Shown here one piece after another: positions 24,610 through 33,774 of a stretch of DNA of 64,000 bases; position 1 is the stretch's first letter, and every line of letters starts with the position of its first letter. The stretch comes from Embleya sp045207785 (GTDB lineage: Bacteria > Actinomycetota > Actinomycetes > Streptomycetales > Streptomycetaceae), in NCBI RefSeq assembly GCF_045207785.1, contig NZ_CP108776.1, positions 1,302,001 to 1,366,000 of the forward strand, written 5' to 3'. Made by a program: the position numbers and the translations under genes. The notes beneath the pieces were generated by a model. It was not told the origin of the DNA, did not search any database, and worked only from the letters and a program-made list of their open reading frames with translations.

Positions 24610-25881
24610 TCAGCGGGCGAACTGGTAGGCGAAGGCGCCGAGATCGGGGTCGTCGAGCGGGGTTCCGGACCAGAGCCAGTCGTAGGAGACGTCGGACTCG
24701 CCGTCGAAGCCGCGCCGCAGCAGCTCGTCGCGGGCCTCCTGCTCGGGGCCGTCGTGCAGGTGGTAGAAGTCCACGTTGCGCAGCGAGGCGTTCTGGACCA
24801 TCCCCGCGTGCTTGGCACGCCGGTTGACGTACCGGCGCAGTGCGCTCTCCACACCGTCGTTGGTGACGGACCCCAACTCCTCGGCGAGCACCGCCGCGTC
24901 CTCCATCGCCTGCGATGCGCCCTGCGCCTGATAGGGGAGCATCGCGTGGCACGAGTCACCGAGCAGGGCGACGCGGCCGTCCATCCAGACCGGGTCGCGG
25001 CGGCGGTGGTAGAGGGCGAAGCACGCGACGTCCTCCTTGGCCTTGGAGAGCATCGCCGCCACCCGGTCGTCCCAGCCCGGGAAGGCGTCGACCAGCGCCT
25101 GGGTGGTCGAGGCAACGGTCCACTTCTCGGCTACCTCGTCGGTGCAGGGCACGCAGCCGACGACGTTGAGGAATTCGCCGCCGCGGATCATGTAGTGCAC
25201 CAGGTGCCGGTCCGGGCCGTACCAGATCGTGCTCTGGTAGCGGTCGACCAGCCAGCGCGTCGCCGGGTCGGCGGCGATCAGATCGCCGGGGATCAGCGCC
25301 CGGAAGGCCATCTCACCGGAGAAGACCAGGGTGTCGGGGGCGCCCATGAGGTCGCGGACCGCGGACTTGATGCCGTCCGCGCCGATGAGTGCATCACCTG
25401 CGTAGCGCTGTCCGTCCGCGGTGATGGCGACCGGACGGGCCGGGTCGGCGGTGTCGAGGTCGACCACCAGGCTGCCGGTGCGCAGTTCGACGACCGGACC
25501 GGGCCCCTCGGGGTCGACGCACGCCTCCATGATCACGCGGTGCAGATCGGCCCGGTGGTAGTGCCAGTACGGCGCGTTGTAGGTGCGCTTGCAGAACTCG
25601 CCGAGGGGCGTGAGTCCGATGACGCTGCCGTCCTTCCAGCGCCGCCGCACCTGGTCCAGGGGCTCGGTGCGGATGGCCTCCAGTTGTTCGCGCAGGCCGA
25701 GTCCGAACAGGACGCGGCTGGCGTTCGGCGCGGTCTGGATCCCCGCGCCGATCTCCCCCAGCGCGGGCGCCTGCTCCAGCACGGTCACCCGCAGGCCGCG
25801 CTGGCGCAGCGCCAACGCGGCGGTCAGCCCGCCGAGTCCGCCGCCGACGACGGTGACTTCGTACGACTGAGTGGAGGCCAC
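24610..25881 (-). CDS. nicC: 6-hydroxynicotinate 3-monooxygenase
   Basis: 423 residues from a GTG with AAGGAG upstream. Group A flavoprotein hydroxylase: the GGGLGG FAD motif at 13-18, the middle DG motif in DALIGADGIKSAVR, and the GD motif GDSCHAMLPYQAQGASQAME. NicC adds oxygen and removes carbon dioxide from 6-hydroxynicotinate to form 2,5-dihydroxypyridine. Salicylate hydroxylase is the nearest alternative by fold, but the next upstream gene opens exactly the product NicC makes. Cytoplasmic, NADH-dependent. Confidence 0.85.
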   Translation of the reverse strand: MASTQSYEVTVVGGGLGGLTAALALRQRGLRVTVLEQAPALGEIGAGIQTAPNASRVLFGLGLREQLEAIRTEPLDQVRRRWKDGSVIGLTPLGEFCKRTYNAPYWHYHRADLHRVIMEACVDPEGPGPVVELRTGSLVVDLDTADPARPVAITADGQRYAGDALIGADGIKSAVRDLMGAPDTLVFSGEMAFRALIPGDLIAADPATRWLVDRYQSTIWYGPDRHLVHYMIRGGEFLNVVGCVPCTDEVAEKWTVASTTQALVDAFPGWDDRVAAMLSKAKEDVACFALYHRRRDPVWMDGRVALLGDSCHAMLPYQAQGASQAMEDAAVLAEELGSVTNDGVESALRRYVNRRAKHAGMVQNASLRNVDFYHLHDGPEQEARDELLRRGFDGESDVSYDWLWSGTPLDDPDLGAFAYQFAR

Positions 25882-25943
25882 TCTTTCGCTCCTTCACATG
25901 GTTCCGATGGATGCGCGGCAGCGCGCGGACTGGCGAATGTCGG

Positions 25944-26975
25944 TCAGCTGTCGACGAGTTCGCCGCCGGTCACGACGTCGGTCCCGTCGACGGACACGGT
26001 GCAGCCGCGCATCGCGATATCAAGGTGTGCGTACGACTCCCGGCCGAGCACAGGATGCGGTCCGGTGGACCACAGGAAGTTGCCGGCGAACGCGCGGGCG
26101 TCCATGCCCATCAGGTCGCCCTTGCCGTACATCGCGGTGGCGAACCAGTCCGCGCTTCGCATCAGGCCCCAGCCCATGTGCGACAGGCTGCGCGCCCACG
26201 GGTCCCGCGCGTCGTGGAAGAACGTGTCGAGCATGCGGGCCTCGGCTCCGCCGGTGATGTCCTTGATGTGGCCGCCGACGACGTGCAGTGTGACCGGGTC
26301 GCGGACGTACTCCTTGAACGGCAGCAGGATGTCGCCCTCATCGAGCACGATCGTGCCCTCGGAGACCTCCGGCCAGCACAGCACCATGGTGCTGGGCCAG
26401 TGGTCCCAGCGGCCCGGGTCGTCGGCGAATCCACACTGGAACTCCGGCTTGGATCCCGCCAACTGCACGGTGAGGTCGGTGCCCGCTGCCGACGTCACAC
26501 GCATGACCCGGGCCTGCTTGAGCCGCTCGACGCCCTTGAGGACCTCGGCCTTGTCGCCCTCGGACGGCAGATTGCGGATGAGGACGTCGGGCGCGTCGCA
26601 GACGAAGATGATCCGGGTTCCGGTGCGCAGGATCTCCTGCTGGACCGGGGCGTGGATGAACCCCTCCTGGGTCAGGTCCACGACCAGGTCGGCCGACTTG
26701 AGCAGGTCCTGGGCCGCGGTGTCGTTGAGCACGGAGGTCAGCCCGGGGCCGGCTCCGGTGTGTGTGCTGGGCATCGGCGCGGGGCTGCCGCCGGGCACGG
26801 TCGCCGCGATGACGTGCGCGCCGCAGGCCTTGGCGGCGCCGAACGCCGCGGCCACGTAGTCGCCGCGGCTGGCGGGCTCGGCGAGGACGACGACGTGCTC
26901 GCCCGGCTTGAGCTTGCACAGTTGCAGTTCGCGGGTGAACGCGTCGAGCAGATCGACGGACGAGAGATCGAACAC
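25944..26975 (-). CDS. nicX: 2,5-dihydroxypyridine 5,6-dioxygenase
   Basis: 343 residues from the GTG at 26973-26975 (GAGGAG upstream). The protein matches the NicX family, an Fe(II) extradiol-like ring-opening enzyme built on an M29-aminopeptidase-type scaffold: THTGAGPGLTSVLND, RSLSHMGWGLMRSADW, and the C-terminal metal site YAHLDIAMRGCTVSVDG with His and Asp two residues apart. It cleaves 2,5-dihydroxypyridine to N-formylmaleamate. It is the first gene of the catabolic run, 62 bases before nicC, so the main promoter should lie in the region above 26975. Confidence 0.88.
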   Translation of the reverse strand: MFDLSSVDLLDAFTRELQLCKLKPGEHVVVLAEPASRGDYVAAAFGAAKACGAHVIAATVPGGSPAPMPSTHTGAGPGLTSVLNDTAAQDLLKSADLVVDLTQEGFIHAPVQQEILRTGTRIIFVCDAPDVLIRNLPSEGDKAEVLKGVERLKQARVMRVTSAAGTDLTVQLAGSKPEFQCGFADDPGRWDHWPSTMVLCWPEVSEGTIVLDEGDILLPFKEYVRDPVTLHVVGGHIKDITGGAEARMLDTFFHDARDPWARSLSHMGWGLMRSADWFATAMYGKGDLMGMDARAFAGNFLWSTGPHPVLGRESYAHLDIAMRGCTVSVDGTDVVTGGELVDS

Positions 26976-27508
26976 GGGTGCCGCTCCTCGTATGGAGTGG
27001 GTGTGCGAAGGGGTCCGGGGCGGACCAGGGCAGGCCGGAGCACGCCCTTTCGGACGTGGCCTGAACGACTGCGGTCGCCGGGCGGTGCATTGCCCGACAG
27101 AGATGATCCGAACACGTACTATCTCCTCATGGCAAGGGGGTGCACCGGAGTTAACGCGGTTGTTTCCTGCCGACCATTGACGGAGCCGGCGCCGCAACAC
27201 GGGGCAAATGCCGCCAAGCGACGCCTGTGGGCGCGGATGCCGGGGCGGAATGCCGGGTCCGATCGATGCCCGTCGCGCTTCGGCCGTGAGTGACCCGGCA
27301 CCCTGCCCAACCTTGCGGATGGTTTCGGGCGCCGGGATGCCGATCGCGATGTTCGCGCGTCTGTTCTCGCTCACGCTGTTCGTCGCGGGAATCGGCCGTC
27401 CTCGTGCGAGTGGCCGTCGGGTGTTCCCGGGCGGGACGTCCGGGGTGCGCGTTACCGTGCTCGCAAGGGACGCCGGGGTTCCTTCGCGTTCGTGGGAGAG
27501 ACGAAGTC
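26976..27508. promoter_or_regulatory. Divergent promoter region, nicX / recD2-like gene
   Basis: These 533 bases separate the first nic gene from the helicase gene. The part from 27090 to 27180 is richer in A/T (for example GAACACGTACTATCTCCTC near 27110) and is where promoters are most likely. I looked for a MarR-type inverted repeat and saw none that is convincing. The open frames running through here have no ribosome sites and resemble no family. Confidence 0.45.
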
Positions 27509-29722
27509 GTGGCGGAGACTCGCGAGTGCGTCGAGGGGATCGTCGATCGGGTCGTGTTCGTCGCGGCCGGCGGATACACCGTCGTGCGTCTCGCGGGCGC
27601 CCGCGACGAGCCGGTGACGGCGACCGGTGTGCTTCTGCGGGGCACGCAACCGGGCGAGAGCCTTCGCCTGTGGGGGCGGTGGGAGCGCCATTCCCAGCAC
27701 GGGGTGCGGTTCGTGGTGGCGGACTGCGAGCGGGTGAGGCCGGTCGGCGTGCACGCCATCCAGTGTTTCCTTTCCTCGGGGCTCATCCGCGGGATCGGCC
27801 CTCGCCTGGCCGAGGCGATCGTCGGGGTCCACGGCGACCGCACGCTGAAGATGATCGATACCGACCCCGATCAGCTACTGCGGGTCCACAACATCGGGCC
27901 CGGGCGCGTGGCGCGCATCGTCCAGGCGTGGGGCGAGCACAAGGCCGTTCACGAGGTCATGGTGTTCCTGCACGGCCTGGGAGCCTCTCCGGCGCTGGCG
28001 GTGCGCATTCACCAGGCGCTGGGCGAGGACGCGATCCAGGTCGTGCGGACCCAGCCCTACCGGCTCGTCGAGGAGGTCCGCGGCATCGGATTCCTCACCG
28101 CCGACCCGATCGCGATGGCGGTGGGGATCCCCGAGAACAGCCACGAGCGCCTTCGCGCCGGTCTCTTGCACGTGCTGGACACCGCCGAGCAGCGCGGCCA
28201 CTGCTACCTCACGGAACAGCGCCTGCTGGAGGACGCCACCAAACTCCTCGGCCAGGACGACGACATGCTGCTGCGCCCTGCACTGGACAGCCTGCGTGCG
28301 GACCGCCGCGTCGTCGTCGAGGTCGTCCCCACCCGCACCGGCGACGGCCTGGTCGTCTTCTCCGCCCGGATGCACCGCGCCGAGACCGACGTGGCCACCG
28401 ACATCGCCCGCCTCGCTACCGCCGACTCGGGCATGCCACCGGCATTGGCACGCATCCTGGGCGGCACCCTGCCCGTGCCCGACGGCCAGGAACTCGAACC
28501 CGGCCAGGACCAGGCCGTGCGGACCGCGCTCACCCACACCGTCTCGATCGTCACCGGCGGTCCCGGCTGCGGCAAGAGCTTCACCGTGCGCACCCTGGTC
28601 GCCACCGTCAAGGCCGCAGGCGCCCGCGTGGCCCTGGCCGCCCCGACCGGTCGCGCCGCACGCCGACTGGAAGAACTCACCGGTACCCGGGCGACGACCG
28701 TCCATCGCCTCCTGGCGCGACCACGAGACGCGGACCCGGTCACGCTGTTCGACGACAGCGACGTCCTTGCCTCCGCCGACCTGATCGTCGTCGACGAGGC
28801 GTCCATGCTGGACGTGCGCCTGGCCGCCAAACTCCTCGACCGCGTACCCACCGGCGCCCACCTGGTCCTGGTCGGCGACGTCGACCAACTCCCCAGCGTC
28901 GGACCGGGAAACGTCCTGCGCGACCTGCTCGCGCTGCCCGAGATCCCCCGCGTCCGCCTGTCCCACGTCTTCCGGCAGGCCGCCGGAAGCAGCATCATCA
29001 CCAACGCCCACCTCATCCGGCGCGGCGAGGCCCCCGTCAACGAGGGCCAGTTCTGGTTTCTCCCCGAGAACGACCCCGCCCGAATCCCCGACCTCGTCGT
29101 CGACATCGCCACCCGACGCCTCCCCGCGAAATTCGGCATCGACGTCGACCAGGTCCAAGTCCTCAGCCCCAAGCGCCGATCCCCGATCGGCGCGATCGAA
29201 CTGGGCCGCAGAATCCAGGACGTCGTCAACCCCACCAGCGAGGGCATCGCCGAACACTGGTCCGACAGCCGGGTCTTCCGCATCGGCGACAAGGTCACCC
29301 AGATCCGCAACGACTACCACAAGGGCGAACACGGCGTCTTCAACGGCACCACGGGCATCGTGACCACCCTGCACCCGGCCGACCGCCTCCTCGACGTCGC
29401 CTTGGAGGACGGACGGACCGTCTCGTACGGCTACGACGAACTCGACGACCTCTTGCACGCCTACGCCATCACCGTCCACCGCGCGCAGGGCAGCGAATAC
29501 CCCTACGTAGTCGTTCCCTTGGTCAAGGCCGATGCCTTCTTCCTGCGCCGCAACCTCGTCTACACCGCCGTCACCCGCGCCCGACAGATGGTCGTCCTCG
29601 TCGGCCAACCCGAAGCGCTGGAAATGGCGATCACCCGCCCGGGCGACCCACGCCACACCAACCTCACACGCAGGCTCGGGCAGGCACTGGGTCACCATGT
29701 GGAGACCTCCGCGAGGCCGTGA
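27509..29722 (+). CDS. recD2: RecD2-like ATP-dependent DNA helicase
   Basis: 737 residues from a GTG with GGGAGAG eight bases upstream. Layout of RecD2: an N-terminal OB-like region (residues 8-75), helix-hairpin-helix segments GLIRGIGPRLAEAIVG and NIGPGRVARI, then the SF1B motor. Walker A is TGGPGCGKSF near 350-357, motif II LIVVDEASMLD, motif III LVGDVDQLPSVGPGNVLRDL, motif V/VI TVHRAQGSEYPYVV and YTAVTRARQMVVLVG. It unwinds DNA 5' to 3' independently of RecBC and helps in repair. Length fits RecD2 (about 740). Not related to the neighbouring nic genes. Confidence 0.9.
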   Translation: MAETRECVEGIVDRVVFVAAGGYTVVRLAGARDEPVTATGVLLRGTQPGESLRLWGRWERHSQHGVRFVVADCERVRPVGVHAIQCFLSSGLIRGIGPRLAEAIVGVHGDRTLKMIDTDPDQLLRVHNIGPGRVARIVQAWGEHKAVHEVMVFLHGLGASPALAVRIHQALGEDAIQVVRTQPYRLVEEVRGIGFLTADPIAMAVGIPENSHERLRAGLLHVLDTAEQRGHCYLTEQRLLEDATKLLGQDDDMLLRPALDSLRADRRVVVEVVPTRTGDGLVVFSARMHRAETDVATDIARLATADSGMPPALARILGGTLPVPDGQELEPGQDQAVRTALTHTVSIVTGGPGCGKSFTVRTLVATVKAAGARVALAAPTGRAARRLEELTGTRATTVHRLLARPRDADPVTLFDDSDVLASADLIVVDEASMLDVRLAAKLLDRVPTGAHLVLVGDVDQLPSVGPGNVLRDLLALPEIPRVRLSHVFRQAAGSSIITNAHLIRRGEAPVNEGQFWFLPENDPARIPDLVVDIATRRLPAKFGIDVDQVQVLSPKRRSPIGAIELGRRIQDVVNPTSEGIAEHWSDSRVFRIGDKVTQIRNDYHKGEHGVFNGTTGIVTTLHPADRLLDVALEDGRTVSYGYDELDDLLHAYAITVHRAQGSEYPYVVVPLVKADAFFLRRNLVYTAVTRARQMVVLVGQPEALEMAITRPGDPRHTNLTRRLGQALGHHVETSARP

Positions 29723-30083
29723 CGGACAAGTCCCGAAGCCTGGGCACGTGCATGCTCGGCAGTGGGGCCAGGATGGGCAGCAGGGTCCTTCGCCGGGAAC
29801 GTCTTCGCAAGGCGATCGACGGCGTTCGTTCCCGCGCGTTGCGACCGGGGCCGTCCGCGAAGGACCGCCCGGTACGGCGCGACGTGGAGCCCGGAGCGGG
29901 CCGGCGAGATCCGCCCGGACTCGGCGCCCGGCCCGAGGACCGTTGCTGGGTGTTCCGTGTGTTCCGCGTGTGCGCGTTCGCGGGTTTGCGGGTTTGCGGG
30001 GTTTACCCTTTCCGTCGTGTGGACACTCGGGTGTTCGTCCGTGGGCGCTTTCGTCCTGCGGTGTCACGCGAGGAGCGACGAAC
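29723..30083. other. Noncoding stretch with short GT-rich repeats
   Basis: No convincing gene. Open frames here lack ribosome sites and coding character. From about 29949 to 30010 the sequence is a run of short imperfect repeats (GTGTTCC and GCGGGTTT units). The lipoprotein ribosome site GAGGAG lies at its end (30070-30075). Confidence 0.5.
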
Positions 30084-30575
30084 ATGGCGAGCAGGTACGG
30101 GCGTGCCGCGGGAGCGGTTTCGATCGGCGTGGTCCTGGCCCTGACCGCGGCGGGATGCGGTGACGACGACAGCGGCGGGGACAGCGACAAGTCGACGCCC
30201 ACCGCGATCGCGTCCGCGCTCGAATCGGCCGGCGAGGAGGCCAGGGAGGCCGTTTCGTCGGCGAGCGCGTCCGCGGCGGCCAAGCTGGACGAGATCAAGG
30301 ACGGCGTCGACGCCAAGGCGGACGCGAGCGTCGGCCCGACCGCCGTCGACGGGGACCGCACCACGGCCGAGGTGACCGTCGTCAACGGGACCGACAACAG
30401 CGCCGACTACACGCTCACCGTCAATTTCCGCGATGCCGCCGGCAACGTCCTGGACATCGTCGTCGTCGACGTCGACCAGGTCGGCGCCGGCAAGCAGACC
30501 ACGACCACCGCCCGCAGCCACCGCACACTCTCGGGCCCCACCACAGCCGACATCGGCCGTGTGATCCGGCACTGA
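30084..30575 (+). CDS. Small lipoprotein
   Basis: 163 residues. The signal peptide SIGVVLALTAAGCG ends in a lipobox with the lipid-modified Cys near residue 25. An acidic Ser/Asp spacer, an Ala-rich helix (EEAREAVSSASASAAAKLDE) and a beta-rich domain (AEVTVVNGTDNSADYTLTVN, then FRDAAGNVLDIVVVDVDQVG) follow. The last part resembles FxLYD-type immunoglobulin-like domains of secreted actinobacterial proteins. Exposed on the outer face of the membrane; function unknown. Stands alone upstream of the antiporter. Confidence 0.8.
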   Translation: MASRYGRAAGAVSIGVVLALTAAGCGDDDSGGDSDKSTPTAIASALESAGEEAREAVSSASASAAAKLDEIKDGVDAKADASVGPTAVDGDRTTAEVTVVNGTDNSADYTLTVNFRDAAGNVLDIVVVDVDQVGAGKQTTTTARSHRTLSGPTTADIGRVIRH

Positions 30576-30669
30576 GCACGCCGGGCGGGGCCACAAAACG
30601 GGCGGGGCCACAAGCCGGCCACCGGCCGTCGGCTGGGGGTGCGACCCCGACGTGGCGTGAGGAGTGCTG

Positions 30670-31986
30670 ATGAATCAGTGGGCCGTGGTGATCGCGGGTG
30701 GCGTGGTCGTGGGCTACGGGGCGCTGTCGCGGCGCCTGTCGACGACCGTGATCTCCGGTCCCCTGGTGTTCATGGCCGCTGGGCTGGCGATCGGCCCGCT
30801 GGGCCTGGGCCTGCTGGACCGGGCCGACGATCCGGAACTCGTCAGCCTGCTGCTGGAGGGTGCCCTGGCGCTGCTGCTCTTCGCGGACGCGGCGGCGATC
30901 CGCCGCCGTGACCTGCGCACGGAGGGGTTCCTGCCGCTGCGGCTGCTGACCCTGGGGCTGCCCGCCTCCGTCGCGCTGGGGTGGCTCCTGGCATGGCCCC
31001 TGTTGCCCGGCCTGGGCCTGTGGGAGCTGGCCCTGATCGCCATCATCCTGGCGCCGACGGACTCCGCCCTCGGACAGCAGGCGTTCTCCAACAAGCGGGT
31101 CCCGCCCCTGGTCCGCGGCGGCCTGGGGGTCGAGTCCGGAGTCAACGACGGCCTGGCGCTGCCGTTCTTCGTGCTGGCGCTGGCGGCGGCAGGCGAGGGC
31201 CACGACCATCCCGGCGTCGTCGAGACGTTCCTGCGCGCGCTGCTGCTGAGCGGCGCCGTCGGGCTCGCCGCCGGATGGGCCGGGGCGAGCGTACTGCGCT
31301 GGTCCGTCGACCGGGGCTGGAGCACCACCGACTGGCGGCAGTTCCTGACGATCGCCGTCCCCGTCGTCACCTACGTGCTGTGCGTCGCGGTCGACGGCAG
31401 CGGCTTCATCGGCGCCTGGGTCGCCGGTCTGGCCTTCGGTGTCGGCTCGCGCAGGCCGCGGCCCGCCCGAGCCGGCCGCGTCAACGGCACGGATGCCACG
31501 CAGAGCACCCGGTTCACCGAGCTTCTCGGCCTGCTGCTCGCGTCGTTGAGCTTCCTGGTCTTCGGCGCGGTCATCCTTGGTCCCGTGCTCGAACGCCTGT
31601 CGTGGCGCACGGTGGTCTACGCGCTGATCAGCCTCACCGTCGTCCGGATGCTGCCGGTCGCTCTCTCACTCATCGGCACGGGACTGCGTCCGGCTTCCGT
31701 CGCCTACATCGGCTGGTTCGGTCCACGAGGGCTCGCCTCCGTGGTGTTCGGCCTGCTCGCCTTCGGAGAACACCTGCCCGGAACGGCACTGCTGACCGAA
31801 GTCGTCGCCGTGACGGTCGGGCTGAGCGTCGTCCTGCACGGCGCCTCGGCCCCGTTCCTGGGCAACCGCTACGGCGACTGGTTCACCAGGACACTGCCCA
31901 CCGAACCGCACCTGCGGGAGAACGCACTCGCCTCCGACGCCGACTCGGCCACCCACCGCCCCAAGGGCCTCGGAAGCGAGGTGTGA
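30670..31986 (+). CDS. Monovalent cation/proton antiporter, CPA1 type
   Basis: 438 residues from the ATG at 30670, with GAGGAG five bases upstream. About twelve membrane segments. Conserved features of the Na+/H+ exchanger fold include APTDSALGQQ (the ND/TD-type unwound helix region), GVESGVNDGLALPFFV with the essential acidic residue, and a late YIGWFGPRGLASVVFGLL as in NhaP-like proteins. It exchanges protons for sodium or potassium across the membrane. No regulatory TrkA domain is attached; the C-terminus is a 40-residue charged tail. Confidence 0.88.
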   Translation: MNQWAVVIAGGVVVGYGALSRRLSTTVISGPLVFMAAGLAIGPLGLGLLDRADDPELVSLLLEGALALLLFADAAAIRRRDLRTEGFLPLRLLTLGLPASVALGWLLAWPLLPGLGLWELALIAIILAPTDSALGQQAFSNKRVPPLVRGGLGVESGVNDGLALPFFVLALAAAGEGHDHPGVVETFLRALLLSGAVGLAAGWAGASVLRWSVDRGWSTTDWRQFLTIAVPVVTYVLCVAVDGSGFIGAWVAGLAFGVGSRRPRPARAGRVNGTDATQSTRFTELLGLLLASLSFLVFGAVILGPVLERLSWRTVVYALISLTVVRMLPVALSLIGTGLRPASVAYIGWFGPRGLASVVFGLLAFGEHLPGTALLTEVVAVTVGLSVVLHGASAPFLGNRYGDWFTRTLPTEPHLRENALASDADSATHRPKGLGSEV

Positions 31987-32177
31987 CGACGCTGCCCGCC
32001 CATGCCGGCCCGCCTCGTCGCCGCGGACGTAGGACGTCTGTCCGGGTGCCTTGTGGGACCGCTTGTGACGACGCGTCGGGCGGCCCTGTCGCGCAGGCTC
32101 ATGGCCCGGCCTGATTGGGTGGGGAGCGCGGGCGGGAAGGCTGCCGTGGACGTCGTCTGCCGCGCGAGGGGAGCGCC

Positions 32178-33074
32178 ATGGTGCGCAAGGGTCCACGTTC
32201 GACCGCTCAAAAGGGTCATCCGTTCGGTCGCCGGCCCACCGGAGGGCTGGCCGACGTGCTGTGGGACTGGTCCAAGTCCGGTACCCGACACGCCGCCCGC
32301 AACCGCCTGTTACGCAAGCTGCCCGGCGTCGACACCGCGACGGCGTACCGGTTCGGCCTGGTCGAGCGGCCGCACTACGCCTACGGGGTGCGCCGGGCCA
32401 CCGAGTCGGCCGCGCGGCTGGGGCATCGAGGCGTCACCGTCGTCGAGTTCGGCGTGGCCGGCGGCAACGGGCTGTTGGCTCTGGCCGAACACGCCCGTTA
32501 CTACGCCGCCGCCACGGGGGTGGTGGTGCGGGTGGTCGGCTTCGACGGCGGGACGGGCATGCCCCCGGCCAAGGACCCCCGCGATCTGCCCTACCTGTTC
32601 GGTCCCGGCTTCTACGCCATGGACCACGACCGACTGCGCGCCCGCCTGGGCGAGGCCGAGTTGGTGATCGGCGACCTCGCCGAGACGCTGCCCCGTTACC
32701 TCGACACTCGGGCGCACCTGCTGCGCGACCACCCGGTCGGGTTCGTCTGTCTGGACATGGACCACTACACCTCGACCGCGACCGCACTGGACCTCTTCCG
32801 CCGCCCCGGCCACGGGCACCTGCTGCCCCGCGTCACCTGCTACCTGGACGACCTCCCCGGCACCACCGAACACATCGGCGAGGCCGCCGCGATCGCCGAC
32901 TTCAACGCCGCCCACCCGGACCGGCCGATCGGCCGGGTCCTGGGGCTGCGCGCGTTCACACCGTTCGACCCGCCGTGGGCCGACCAGATCCACGTCCACC
33001 ACCGCCTGGACCACCCCCACTACACGACCCTGGAAACCGGCGCCACCGGCGACCAACTCCCCCTGCAACCCTGA
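32178..33074 (+). CDS. Class I SAM-dependent methyltransferase-like protein
   Basis: 298 residues from the ATG at 32178 (GAGGGGAG upstream). It carries VTVVEFGVAGGNGLLALAEH, which looks like the SAM-binding first loop, then RVVGFDGGTGMPPAKDPRDL and PYLFGPGFYAMD, VGFVCLDMDHYTSTATAL and VTCYLDDLPGTTEHIGEAAA. This pattern occurs in a family of uncharacterised proteins from actinobacteria and proteobacteria classed as methyltransferases. The substrate is unknown. It is convergent with the four-gene STAND operon. Confidence 0.65.
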   Translation: MVRKGPRSTAQKGHPFGRRPTGGLADVLWDWSKSGTRHAARNRLLRKLPGVDTATAYRFGLVERPHYAYGVRRATESAARLGHRGVTVVEFGVAGGNGLLALAEHARYYAAATGVVVRVVGFDGGTGMPPAKDPRDLPYLFGPGFYAMDHDRLRARLGEAELVIGDLAETLPRYLDTRAHLLRDHPVGFVCLDMDHYTSTATALDLFRRPGHGHLLPRVTCYLDDLPGTTEHIGEAAAIADFNAAHPDRPIGRVLGLRAFTPFDPPWADQIHVHHRLDHPHYTTLETGATGDQLPLQP

Positions 33075-33201
33075 CCAGCCGGTCCTTCGCCGCGGCACCG
33101 GTGCCCAACTGCCGGCGGTCGAAACGGAGCGTCGGGACAACCGCAGGGATACCCCCCGGTGGTCCGGCCGTCGGCGGGACGCCCGTCTCGGAGGACATCC
33201 G

Positions 33202-33774
33202 TTACGGACCGATGTCCCCGCGCCCGATGGATCGGACGTCCAACCCCACCGCCTGTCCCGTTTCGGTGACTTCGTCGACGCGCAATTCGGCACGGACGTC
33301 GGCGCGGTCGATCTGTTCGGCCCGGAGAGCGGCTGCGTAACCGGCGATGGTTCCGGCGTGCATGCGGACATCGACCGTCGTCTCGGCAGCTGTGCGCGAC
33401 TCCCCGGCGAACGTCAGCGGGAAGCCGTAGACGTGCTCCAGACACCGACGCAAGACGTCGGCGGTACGGAGGAGTTCCGGGTCGGTCGTGGTGACAGGCG
33501 CGATGCCTTCGACGTAATCGACGAGGTCGCGTCGGAGAGTGGAGATGGCGTGTTCGTCGTCGGCGTCGAGCCTCGCGAAGTCGATCTGCACGGTCCGCGC
33601 GCCGCCCTCGAGCAACGGTGTGTCCGGCAGGGCAATCTCCTGTACGGCCGCCGCCCGGCGTTCGCGTCGGTCGCGGCTGCGGCGCAGGACGTCCGCGGCT
33701 TGGTCGTAGAGGAACTGCACGGCGCCGGCGAGGGCGACCCCGCCGAGCGCGGCCAAGGTGATGGGTTCCGGCAT
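33202..33774 (-). CDS. Small membrane-associated protein of the STAND operon
   Basis: 190 residues. An N-terminal hydrophobic segment (ITLAALGGVALAGAVQFLYD) is followed by a very basic stretch (VLRRSRDRRERR) and a soluble domain. That domain has DDEHAISTLRRDLVDYVEGI, RRCLEHVYGFPLTFAGE and a final beta-like stretch. The topology suggests a membrane anchor with a cytoplasmic domain. Its ATG overlaps the desaturase stop as TGATG (33772-33776), so it is made from the same transcript. I do not recognise the family; by position it is a partner or regulator of the other three proteins. Confidence 0.7.
   Translation of the reverse strand: MPEPITLAALGGVALAGAVQFLYDQAADVLRRSRDRRERRAAAVQEIALPDTPLLEGGARTVQIDFARLDADDEHAISTLRRDLVDYVEGIAPVTTTDPELLRTADVLRRCLEHVYGFPLTFAGESRTAAETTVDVRMHAGTIAGYAAALRAEQIDRADVRAELRVDEVTETGQAVGLDVRSIGRGDIGP

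Noticed and set aside
23718..25115. Extension of the hydroxylase large-subunit frame upstream to 1261 residues
   Set aside because: It overlaps the FAD subunit and nicC in another frame; the ATG at 23717 overlaps the previous stop as ATGA and begins a normal N-terminus.
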